A stretch of DNA of 64,000 nt from Haoranjiania flava (lineage in GTDB: Bacteria > Bacteroidota > Bacteroidia > Chitinophagales > Chitinophagaceae), in NCBI RefSeq assembly GCF_025631005.1, contig NZ_JAOTPL010000006.1, positions 109,470 through 173,469 on the forward strand, read 5' to 3'. The position numbers were made by a program, and so were the translations under genes. Under the pieces are notes generated by a model that worked only from the letters and a program-made list of their open reading frames with translations, did no database searches and had not been told where the DNA came from. This document shows positions 7,721-15,250 of the stretch, in pieces. Positions within the stretch are counted from its first letter, which is position 1; the number at the start of each line of letters is the position of its first letter.

Positions 7721-9826
7721 CTAATTTTCCTGATTTTTTTCCTGTACAGCTACCAGGTCGTTTAATTCCACGTTGATCGGCAATTGACCGATCTGAACGA
7801 TGGCGCGCTTTCCGCGCAGCTCTTTTACTTCACCCACCTGGTGGTTTTTCTTAATTTTTACCTTTGTACCTACAATAATTTCCGCTGCGGTTTCTTTGTA
7901 CCTGGCATCAATCTTTTTCGCCATCTTGCCCGTAATGATCTTCTCATTCTTTGGAAAAAGAACAGCGCTGATGTTTTTTACAACCGTATTTTTATCATCG
8001 GCTTTCCTCCATTCTACCACCATTTGCCGGAGCTTTCTTTCCGTATCTTTCAAATAAGCTATGCGGTCTTCTGTAATCTTATTCTGTTGTTTTAAAATTT
8101 CTACCTGCTGTTTGTGTTTTTCTTTATGCAGCACGGTTTCCATTTCTTTTTTCAGTTTTTCATTTTCACGTATCAGCTTGTGCAGTTGCTTTTTTTCCTT
8201 ATCTATTTGCTGCATGTCCTGTTCGGTAGAGTTCAGCAATTTATCCAGCCTGAAATGATCTTCATCGACCAATTTTTTTGCACGGTTTATCAATGGTTTA
8301 GGCAGGCCGATCCTTTCTGCAATTGAGAAGGTGTAAGAGCTGCCGGGCTTTCCCACGATCAGCTTATACAAAGGTTGCAGCCTTACTTCGTCAAACGCCA
8401 TAGCGCCGTTGAATAATCCCGGTGTACGATTGGCCATGACTTTTAGATTGAGATAATGGGTAGTTACTATACCCACTGAATGTTTCCTGGAAAGCTCTTC
8501 CAGGATCACTTCGGCAAAGGCTCCGCCCAGATTAGGATCGGATCCGCCACCCAATTCATCAATAAAAAATAATGTTTTACCATTAGCATTTTCAATGAAA
8601 TATTTCATAGCATTGAGCTGTGCAGAGTAAGTGCTTAACTCAAATTCTATGCTTTGTGTATCACCTATATGAATAAACAGTTGCTTAAATATTCCCATCT
8701 GCGAATCTGGCTTTACCGGAACAAGCAGGCCGCTCTGCATCATCATCTGGTTGAGGCCGATTGTTTTCATGGCAACTGTTTTCCCGCCCGCATTGGGGCC
8801 GCTGATCACCAGTATCCTGTCTTTCTCATCAAAACTAATATTTAAAGGAATGGTGGGTTTTGATAGTTTTTTATTGTACAGGTATAACAGTGGATGATAG
8901 GCATCTTTGAGATCAACGTACACTTTATCTGAAACGCTTGGGAAGTTGCCGTTCATGTCAAGTGCCAGTTTGGCCTTTGCCCGGATAAAGTCAAAAATAC
9001 CTAAAATATCATGATAGCTTTTCAGCAGAGGCGCATAAACACTCAGCTTGGAGGTTAGTGCACGTAATATGCGCAACACCTCTTTGCGTTCATCATTCTC
9101 CAGGGAATACACATCGTTGTTTAATTCTATGGTTTCTTCGGGCTCAATAAAAGTAGTTTTCCTACTGTCGCTTTCACCGTGCAATATTCCTTTTATTTGT
9201 CTTTTGTGCTCTGAAAAAACAGCAACTACGCGCCTGCCATTGCTAAAGCTTTCGGCAATATCTGTAGTATAGCCTGCCTTGCTAAGTTTAGCAACAACCC
9301 GCTCAAATGCCCTGCGCAGCTCATTGCGCTTCTTGTAAAGGTTCATACGAATACGTTGCAGGTCTTCAGATGCTGTGTCCTTTACATTGCCGCTTTCGTC
9401 AAGAACTTCATCAATCATTTCAACAATTGCTTTCTCATAATATGTATCAGCAATTACCAGCGCTAGTGAAGTAAAAGCAAGCCTTCTCTCCTGGTTAAAC
9501 CATCGGAAAATATTTTCAATAGCCATACAAAGCCGCTTTACCTGCATCCATTGTTCGCCTACGATAGTACTTCCCGTGATGCCTAATAATTTCAGGTCTT
9601 TCTGAATATTGAGCACTACGTCGTTTGGAAATAAAAGGTTTTGTTCCGTGATCAATTTGTACTCATAAGTTTGTGATAGCTCTTTTATTATGTAATCTTT
9701 TCTGGTGTGAATGCGCAAATGCTGCGCTTTCTCCACAGCAAACTCGGTCCTGCAATGCTCTAATAGCAATGCTTTGACCTTATCGAACTCTAACTGGTTT
9801 TCTGCTGCTTCCGGATATAATTTCAT
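7721..9826 (-). CDS. mutS2: MutS2-family ATPase lacking the Smr domain
   Basis: A 701-residue MutS2 homologue. The core and lever/clamp region (residues 1-300) precede the ABC-type ATPase with Walker A SGPNAGGKTVAMKT near residue 330 and Walker B TLFFIDELGGGSDP near residue 410, plus TTHYLNLKVMA. A long coiled coil follows (about 510-610), then a KOW-like segment (VGTKVKIKKNHQVGEV) where the protein ends. Most MutS2 proteins are about 780 residues and finish with an Smr nuclease domain. That domain is absent here, and only 71 bp separate the stop from the next gene. MutS2 proteins act on branched DNA and collided ribosomes; without Smr, nicking activity is doubtful. The start lies 4 bp after the methyltransferase stop, so the two are co-transcribed. 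Confidence 0.9.
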   Translation of the reverse strand: MKLYPEAAENQLEFDKVKALLLEHCRTEFAVEKAQHLRIHTRKDYIIKELSQTYEYKLITEQNLLFPNDVVLNIQKDLKLLGITGSTIVGEQWMQVKRLCMAIENIFRWFNQERRLAFTSLALVIADTYYEKAIVEMIDEVLDESGNVKDTASEDLQRIRMNLYKKRNELRRAFERVVAKLSKAGYTTDIAESFSNGRRVVAVFSEHKRQIKGILHGESDSRKTTFIEPEETIELNNDVYSLENDERKEVLRILRALTSKLSVYAPLLKSYHDILGIFDFIRAKAKLALDMNGNFPSVSDKVYVDLKDAYHPLLYLYNKKLSKPTIPLNISFDEKDRILVISGPNAGGKTVAMKTIGLNQMMMQSGLLVPVKPDSQMGIFKQLFIHIGDTQSIEFELSTYSAQLNAMKYFIENANGKTLFFIDELGGGSDPNLGGAFAEVILEELSRKHSVGIVTTHYLNLKVMANRTPGLFNGAMAFDEVRLQPLYKLIVGKPGSSYTFSIAERIGLPKPLINRAKKLVDEDHFRLDKLLNSTEQDMQQIDKEKKQLHKLIRENEKLKKEMETVLHKEKHKQQVEILKQQNKITEDRIAYLKDTERKLRQMVVEWRKADDKNTVVKNISAVLFPKNEKIITGKMAKKIDARYKETAAEIIVGTKVKIKKNHQVGEVKELRGKRAIVQIGQLPINVELNDLVAVQEKNQEN

Positions 9827-9830
9827 TCGC

Positions 9831-10640
9831 TCAATATCTTATAGTAAAATGTTGCTTTACCTTAAATTCTTTTTTGAAAAATACTATGCCTATAAAAAAC
9901 AGGTCGATGCTTAAAGTTACATCATCATCGTTTTTAATTTTTTCCCAGGCCCGTTCCATACCTTCAGACCAGTGTATATCATCAAAAACTACAATGGAAT
10001 CCTTATGCAATAAAGGCTTTAAGGCGTGGAAGTAAGACACAGTGGGCGCTTCACGGTGATTGCCGTCAATAAATGCGAAATCAAGCCCTTCATGCTGTTT
10101 GCTGAAATTTTCTATAAATGCAGGCAACGTATCATCGAAATTGCCTTCAGTTATTTGTATATTATCCAGCGATTGCTTTTTAAAAATGTCCTTTGCTACC
10201 TGCGCCACCTCATGTGCGCCTTCCATAGTATGCACTGCAGCCCATTTATTGGCCGATGCAAGATAAGAAGTGGTAATACCCAGGCAGGTACCAAGCTCAA
10301 GGATTGTTTTAGGCTGGTAATATTTTACAATTTTGTAAATCAGCTGTGCACATTTTTCAGACTTAAGAGAGTTTTTTGCAATTGATGAAACCCTTCTCTG
10401 TTTTATATTTTCAATAGAAGATCCGGCGCCAAAATCCTGTAAGGTCAGCAATCGATTATCTTCCTGTAACGAATGCCTGATCTGCTCAATACCTCCTACG
10501 TCACTTTGATGAGGTTTTTTATTTAAAACGTTTTTTATAAAATCAAAAACAAATGGCGAGTGGGTACCATGGCCCTTGCCATTGCTTGCTTTCAGCCAAT
10601 ATGTTATGTATTTTTTGGCAAGTTGTACTGATGAATACAT
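9831..10640 (-). CDS. Class I SAM-dependent methyltransferase (O-methyltransferase-like)
   Basis: A 269-residue protein. The SAM-binding motif I is ILELGTCLGITTSYLA near residue 110, followed by an acidic VHTMEGA end of strand 2. DFAFIDGNHREAPTVSYF carries the post-motif acidic and histidine residues seen in O-methyltransferase family 3-type enzymes. The N-terminal 90 residues include a KGHGTHSPFVFDFIKNVL segment typical of this Bacteroidota group. The acceptor is unknown. It sits directly upstream of mutS2, with a 4-bp gap, and looks like the first gene of that operon. Confidence 0.85.
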   Translation of the reverse strand: MYSSVQLAKKYITYWLKASNGKGHGTHSPFVFDFIKNVLNKKPHQSDVGGIEQIRHSLQEDNRLLTLQDFGAGSSIENIKQRRVSSIAKNSLKSEKCAQLIYKIVKYYQPKTILELGTCLGITTSYLASANKWAAVHTMEGAHEVAQVAKDIFKKQSLDNIQITEGNFDDTLPAFIENFSKQHEGLDFAFIDGNHREAPTVSYFHALKPLLHKDSIVVFDDIHWSEGMERAWEKIKNDDDVTLSIDLFFIGIVFFKKEFKVKQHFTIRY

Positions 10641-10725
10641 GTTTAAAATTGTATCATGTTGCTTACAATAAAAAAAACGACAAGCCGTAAACGCCTGCCG
10701 TCATTATGTAATATTGTATTATAGT

Positions 10726-10851
10726 TTATTCCGGTTTTTTCTCTTCCACTTTTTTCTCTGTTTTAGACCTGGCCGGTTTAGCAGGACGAACCTTTCCGTA
10801 AGATCCTAAGAATATTTTTCCTTTCTTGGTTTTTTTATCACCTCTACCCAT
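10726..10851 (-). CDS. 30S ribosomal protein THX (bTHX)
   Basis: A 41-residue, strongly basic peptide beginning MGRGDKKTKKGKIFLGSYGK. The GRGDKKTKKGKIF...GSYGKxRP pattern is the conserved core of bTHX, first seen in Thermus, where it fills a cavity at the top of the 30S head. Bacteroidota encode it as a small free-standing gene. The tail is Lys/Glu rich (KTEKKVEEKKPE). It lies between HU and the methyltransferase gene on the same strand. It is too short for most gene callers' default cutoffs. Confidence 0.93.
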   Translation of the reverse strand: MGRGDKKTKKGKIFLGSYGKVRPAKPARSKTEKKVEEKKPE

Positions 10852-10923
10852 TTTTATTAGTTGTTTTTGTTGAATAATATTTAACTACGCAAAGTTAACA
10901 AAGATTTGCATGAAAAATAAAAA

Positions 10924-10944
10924 AGCAGAAGAAAATCTTCTGCT
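10924..10944 (-). terminator. Intrinsic terminator of the HU gene
   Basis: A perfect 9-bp stem, AGCAGAAGA / TCTTCTGCT with a 3-nt loop, is followed on the minus strand by TTTTTATTTT. It lies 20 bp past the HU stop codon. Confidence 0.85.
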
Positions 10945-10964
10945 CAATGATTTGGAATAAAGAA

Positions 10965-11234
10965 TTAGATTTTAGAAGATAATTCTTTACCAGCTTTGAA
11001 TTTAGCAACTTTCTTTGCTTTGATTTTCAAAGGAGCGCCTGTGCGCGGATTACGTCCTGTGCGGGCTGCACGTTTTGTTACAGAAAAAGTCCCGAAGCCT
11101 ACCAAAGTAACTTTGTCGCCGCTTTTTAAAGTTTTCTGTACTGTGGTGGTGAATGCATCTAATGCATCATTAGCCTGAGTTTTAGTAATGCCGGCCTGAT
11201 CTGCAATCTTAGCAACTAATTCCGCTTTGTTCAT
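10965..11234 (-). CDS. HU-family nucleoid protein
   Basis: An 89-residue histone-like protein of normal HU length. It begins MNKAELVAKIADQAGITKTQ, and the beta-arm carries GRNPRTGAPLKIKAKKVAKF with the conserved RNPxTG tip that inserts into the minor groove. HU bends DNA and compacts the nucleoid as a homo- or heterodimer; only one gene is visible here. The gene is monocistronic, with a Bacteroidota promoter upstream and an intrinsic terminator downstream. Confidence 0.96.
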   Translation of the reverse strand: MNKAELVAKIADQAGITKTQANDALDAFTTTVQKTLKSGDKVTLVGFGTFSVTKRAARTGRNPRTGAPLKIKAKKVAKFKAGKELSSKI

Positions 11235-11267
11235 AGTTTTATTTTTTAATAGTTACAATTAATACTA

Positions 11268-11297
11268 CAAATTTATAGTGTTTTCGAATATATCAAA
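11268..11297 (-). promoter_or_regulatory. Bacteroidota promoter of the HU gene
   Basis: On the minus strand a TTTG -33 element (11294-11297) and a TAAATTTG -7 box (11268-11275) are separated by 18 bp, close to the Bacteroidota arrangement. The HU start codon is 34 bp downstream of the -7 box. Confidence 0.6.
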
Positions 11298-11515
11298 ATT
11301 TATTTACTTTATCTTCCAAGTATACAGCACGCTGTGTATGATAGATAGAGCGTGCGTTTCAGCATATTACGAATTATATGATCTGTAAATAAACATGCAA
11401 AACAATGCTCAAACTCAATCACAGCAATGGTTTCAGCGATTTTATAATGCATAGAACTGCCTTAAACGTACAGGGCATGCGAACTGTAGAGCATCATAAA
11501 AAATGATATACACAA

Positions 11516-11821
11516 TTAATCCACAATTTCCATTAGCGTAGAAAAAGAGAAGACTTCCATACCCCAGAACCGCTGTTCGATGGTAGCAACCTCGTTGGCA
11601 TGCAGCTCTATGTAACGGTTATAATCTGCTTTGGAATCAGCAAACAATTGCAACGCATAAGTGGCCCCATCACTTTCATCCAGGTTATGAAGCTTCAGTA
11701 GTTTATGTGCTGAAAAAGAATTATACTCCATGATGGCCGGAATATGATACGACCTTAGCCATTCAAGCCATTTATCATGAGCGTTCCAGCTCACTTTAAA
11801 TGTAACATTGTATATAAACAT
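11516..11821 (-). CDS. DUF4286 family protein
   Basis: A 101-residue protein starting MFIYNVTFKVSWNAHDKWLE. The internal ATG at 11819-11821 is chosen because upstream starts would overlap the exonuclease III stop and add a non-conserved leader. The family is a small ferredoxin-like (dimeric alpha-beta barrel) fold recognised by IYNVT at the N-terminus, the YALQLF strand and FWGMEVFSFSTLM near the end. It has no established function. It follows the exonuclease gene with a 2-bp gap, so the two are almost certainly co-transcribed. About 280 bp after it, toward HU, contain no gene. Confidence 0.85.
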   Translation of the reverse strand: MFIYNVTFKVSWNAHDKWLEWLRSYHIPAIMEYNSFSAHKLLKLHNLDESDGATYALQLFADSKADYNRYIELHANEVATIEQRFWGMEVFSFSTLMEIVD

Positions 11822-11823
11822 AT

Positions 11824-12603
11824 TTAAAATTTTAATTCTATGGAAACAGGGCAATGATCGCTGTGTTTAGCATCCGGATGTATTTCTGCCGCTGCAATGT
11901 TGTGTGCAAGATTCTCTGAAACGCTGATGTAGTCTATTCTCCAGCCTTTATTATTCAGCCGTGCAGAAGGAAAACGCTGGCTCCACCATGAGTACGCGCC
12001 GGCTCTTTCGGGGTGCAGGTACCTGAAAGTATCTATGTAACCGGCAGCAAAAAATTTTCCCAGCCATTCCCTTTCTTCCGGTAAAAAGCCCGATGAATTC
12101 CTGTTGCCTACAGGATCGTGAATATCTATAGGTTTATGGCAGATATTATAATCTCCTGTTATCACCAGCCCTCTTTTCTGTGTGCGCAGCTCATTGATAT
12201 AATCGTAAAATTCATCCAGCCATTGATACTTGTATGCCTGTCGGATATCACCGCTTGTGCCGGAAGGAAAATAGGCATTTACTAAAGAAAAATGCTCAAA
12301 GTCAAGCTGTATAACTCTGCCTTCAAAATCGCTTTGCTCAATTTGTGTACCGTGTACAACATGTAAAGGTTCAACTTTGGTAAAAACAGCTACACCACTA
12401 TAGCCTTTCTTTTGCGCTGAAAACCAGTAAGTCTGATAGCCTAATTCTTCAAAAAGGCAACAATTTACATTATCCTTCATGGCTTTAGTTTCCTGCAGGC
12501 AAACAATATCAAACGGATTTTCAGCAAGCCATTCTACAAATCCTTTTTTTATGGCAGCCCTGATGCCATTTACATTATACGAAGCAATTTTCAATTCATT
12601 CAT
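11824..12603 (-). CDS. xth: Exodeoxyribonuclease III / AP endonuclease
   Basis: A 259-residue EEP-superfamily nuclease that cleaves 5' of abasic sites and degrades 3' ends in base excision repair. The start is taken at the ATG at 12601-12603 (MNELKIASYNVNGIRA), because the ATG 15 bp upstream adds only a short non-family leader. Conserved blocks are SYNVNGIRAA, IVCLQETKAM (metal-binding Glu), VITGDYNICHKPIDIH (Asp/Asn pair) and the final HSDHCPVSIEL with the catalytic His. WRIDYISVS is the usual Asp-containing strand. It is followed by the DUF4286 gene and is divergent from the LOG-family gene, with about 86 bp between the starts. Confidence 0.95.
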   Translation of the reverse strand: MNELKIASYNVNGIRAAIKKGFVEWLAENPFDIVCLQETKAMKDNVNCCLFEELGYQTYWFSAQKKGYSGVAVFTKVEPLHVVHGTQIEQSDFEGRVIQLDFEHFSLVNAYFPSGTSGDIRQAYKYQWLDEFYDYINELRTQKRGLVITGDYNICHKPIDIHDPVGNRNSSGFLPEEREWLGKFFAAGYIDTFRYLHPERAGAYSWWSQRFPSARLNNKGWRIDYISVSENLAHNIAAAEIHPDAKHSDHCPVSIELKF

Positions 12604-12689
12604 TTTAATAGGATGCAATTTATAATAGTTTATTAAAATTAAAAATTGGCATGAAGTTTTTTGTAATTTAGAAACACAAATTTTTATTT

Positions 12690-13460
12690 ATGGAAGAAAG
12701 AATCAGTGAAGAAGAAAGGAAAATACCCGCGAAACGGATTTTATATCTTAACGCCGCCACAGAATCACCGGAAGATGAGCTGTTTGCACAGCGCGTGAAA
12801 GAACAGATTGTTGAAAGTATGGAAGTGCTGCGGTATGTAGGTCCGGGCATCAGTGTATTTGGTTCAGCCAGATTTGACGACACACATCAATTTTATGCAG
12901 ACGCTGTAGAGTTTGGTAAGAGGATTGCCAAAATGAATTTTACCACTATTACCGGCGGCGGGCCAGGCATTATGGAAGCGGCTAACCGAGGGGCTTTTGA
13001 GGCAGGCGGACGATCTGTAGGCCTGAACATTGTACTGCCACATGAACAACACATCAATCCCTACCTTACAGATACTTATACATTTGATTTCTTTTTTGTG
13101 CGGAAAGTGATGCTGGTAAAATATTCCTATGCCTTCATTATTATGCCCGGCGGATTTGGTACTATGGATGAATTCTTTGAGACACTAACCTTGGTACAAA
13201 CCAAGACAATTGAACAATTTCCGATTGTGTTATTCGGTAAAGATTACTATAAAGAGATTGTTGATACAATGGAAAGTATGGCAGAAGATAAAACCATTTC
13301 GCCCTACGACTTAGACCTGGTGCTGATTACAGACAGCCATGATGAAGCAATGGAGCACATAAAGAAATACATTAACCAAAACTACATTATTGTGCAAAAC
13401 CGTAAGAAAGGAAAATGGTGGAACCTGGATACCAATAAAAGAAAGGAAAAAAGAAATTAA
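12690..13460 (+). CDS. LOG-family Rossmann-fold protein (TIGR00730)
   Basis: A 256-residue protein of the LOG/YvdD family, which hydrolyses nucleotide 5'-monophosphates at the N-glycosidic bond, as in cytokinin riboside monophosphate phosphoribohydrolases. The signature PGGFGTMDEFFETLT is near residue 155, and TTITGGGPGIMEAANRGA near residue 90 is the dinucleotide-fold loop. The N-terminal 45 residues are an acidic extension beyond the minimal LOG core, as in the longer bacterial branch. The substrate in bacteria is uncertain (AMP or related nucleotides). It is convergent with lutB and is followed by a GGAGCA/TGCTCC terminator hairpin. Confidence 0.9.
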   Translation: MEERISEEERKIPAKRILYLNAATESPEDELFAQRVKEQIVESMEVLRYVGPGISVFGSARFDDTHQFYADAVEFGKRIAKMNFTTITGGGPGIMEAANRGAFEAGGRSVGLNIVLPHEQHINPYLTDTYTFDFFFVRKVMLVKYSYAFIIMPGGFGTMDEFFETLTLVQTKTIEQFPIVLFGKDYYKEIVDTMESMAEDKTISPYDLDLVLITDSHDEAMEHIKKYINQNYIIVQNRKKGKWWNLDTNKRKEKRN

Positions 13461-13466
13461 AGTATG

Positions 13467-13494
13467 GGAGCAGTTGCTCCTCTCTTTATTTTTT
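13467..13494 (+). terminator. Intrinsic terminator of the LOG gene
   Basis: GGAGCA and TGCTCC form a short GC-rich stem with a 2-nt loop, followed by TCTCTTTATTTTTT. The T tract overlaps the 3' end of the convergent lutB gene. Confidence 0.6.
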
Positions 13495-14886
13495 CCTGTT
13501 CTTTTCACGCCACATTTCATTAAAGGTTTTGGGAGCAAAATCCAGGTGGCCGCGGTACTGTGTCCATGCTTTAAAAAACCTGTTTACGAAAGCGTTCTTT
13601 AAAACACCACTACCCATATTGTATGTTTTCCTCCTGAGTGTTGCCATCTTCCAAACCTTCCACATAGCGCGTTCTGAGAAATCAGTATATCCTTCAGACA
13701 CTGATTCTGCGCGGTTTTCGAGCAACAACTCATGCAGGTTTATGCGCACAGGGCATACCTCGGTACAGTTGCCGCAAAGCGATGAGGCATAACTTAAATG
13801 CTTAAATTCTTTCATACCACGCAAGTGCGGCGTAATGATGCTGCCGATGGGGCCGCTGTAGGTAGTCTCATAACTATGGCCGCCGATATTTTTATACACC
13901 GGGCATGCATTCAGGCAGGCGCCGCAGCGGATACAATACAGCGCCTCTCTTACTTTTTCATTGGCAAGCAGATTGGTTCTGCCATTGTCCAATAAAATTA
14001 CATACATTTCTGCCGGCCCGTCTGCTTCTTTCTTTTGTTTAGGACCGGTGATTATAGTATTATAAGCTGTAACAAATTGCCCTGTTCCAAAGGTAGAAAG
14101 CAATGGCCAGAACAGTTCCAGATCATCCATAGATGGGATCACTTTCTCAATGCCTGCAACTACAATGGTTGTTTCAGGCAATGAAACACTAAGCCTGGCG
14201 TTGCCTTCGTTTTCCGTAATGGCAATGCCGCCTATATCTGAGACTATAAAATTTGCACCCGTAATGCCAACAGAAGCTTCGGCAAATTTTTTTCTTAAAA
14301 CATTTCTGGCCACAAGTGTAAGTTCAGATGGAGGCAGGTTCTCTTCCACGCCTAATTTTTCAGCAAACAATGCAGCAATTTCTTCCTTGCTTTTGTGCAT
14401 TGCCGGCGTTACGATGTGGTAAGGAGGTTCATCGTCCATCTGCTGGATGTACTCTCCCAAATCGGTCTCTACGCTCTCAATGCCATTCTCTTCCAGGAAT
14501 TTATTCAGGTGAATTTCTTCCGTGACCATGCTCTTGCTTTTCACGATCGTCCGGCATTCCTTCTCCCGGCATATTTTACCGATTTCCTGTAAAGCTTCTT
14601 CTGCATCTTCTGCCCATATGACCTTTGCACCGTTTTCAGTGATTTTTTTTTCAAACTCAAGGAGCATAGCATCTAAATGTTCTATAGCATTCCACTTGGC
14701 ATTCTTGGCCATTTGCCTGGCAAGCTCAATATCCTGAAACTGCGATTTACCGCGGGGTACAGCAAGATTATACTTACCAATATTGAAATTAATGGTTGCC
14801 CTGTGTTTGAGGTCAAACGCTTTTTCTTTACTTCTTGCTATAAATGAAGATGCTGATGGGTGCATGTTCAAAAGTACGTTATTCAT
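13486..14886 (-). CDS. lutB: LutB-type iron-sulfur protein
   Basis: A 466-residue protein of the LutB/YkgF family. The N-terminal two-thirds is the LUD domain (NLGEY, TGANFIVSDIGGIAITENEGN near residue 210). It is followed by two 4Fe-4S binding motifs: CIRCGACLNACPVY near residue 310 and LCGNCTEVCPVRINLH near residue 365. In lactate oxidation LutB relays electrons together with LutA and LutC. Neither partner lies in this window: the neighbours are a convergent LOG gene and an upstream gap. It may therefore act with partners encoded elsewhere or in another oxidation system. The start is at ATG 14884-14886. Confidence 0.9.
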   Translation of the reverse strand: MNNVLLNMHPSASSFIARSKEKAFDLKHRATINFNIGKYNLAVPRGKSQFQDIELARQMAKNAKWNAIEHLDAMLLEFEKKITENGAKVIWAEDAEEALQEIGKICREKECRTIVKSKSMVTEEIHLNKFLEENGIESVETDLGEYIQQMDDEPPYHIVTPAMHKSKEEIAALFAEKLGVEENLPPSELTLVARNVLRKKFAEASVGITGANFIVSDIGGIAITENEGNARLSVSLPETTIVVAGIEKVIPSMDDLELFWPLLSTFGTGQFVTAYNTIITGPKQKKEADGPAEMYVILLDNGRTNLLANEKVREALYCIRCGACLNACPVYKNIGGHSYETTYSGPIGSIITPHLRGMKEFKHLSYASSLCGNCTEVCPVRINLHELLLENRAESVSEGYTDFSERAMWKVWKMATLRRKTYNMGSGVLKNAFVNRFFKAWTQYRGHLDFAPKTFNEMWREKNRKK

Positions 14887-15250
14887 TTTACAATAAAACT
14901 TTTCGAATCCTTAAAACTTTGAAACAAATGCGCTAATTAAAGAGACATTTTGCATATTGTATTTCCATGAAATCCATGAACTTTGGAGAGTTTTAAATAG
15001 TCGTTCAACATAAACAATCTCTTATACATGAAATAATAAAAATTAAGAATCTATACCAACCGGAATGAGTATTAAATCTAAAAAGCTGGTTATTCCATGT
15101 GGCAACTGAAAAAATTAAATATTAACACATGCAATGGCATAAAAATTTTGAATTAGGCTATACAACGAGCGACAATTTTATGCGGAATTGCATATGCCGA
15201 TTTCTCCCAATAACTACCGGACACAATTAAAAACTTTAAAAGATATACGA
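14887..15250. other. Intergenic region between lutB and the GH2 gene
   Basis: About 360 bp without a convincing gene. It contains the divergent 5' regions of lutB and the glycosidase gene and one copy of a dispersed element (15053-15112) also found near 62.3 kb. No clear TAnnTTTG box could be assigned to either gene. Confidence 0.6.
15053..15112 (+). repeat. Dispersed ATACCAAC...ATTCCATGTG element, copy 1
   Basis: A 60-bp stretch beginning ATACCAACCGGAATGA and ending TATTCCATGTGGCAACTGAA. It aligns to 62280-62326, with the outer blocks conserved and a shorter middle. GGAAT near the left and ATTCC near the right form a weak inverted pair. Confidence 0.45.
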
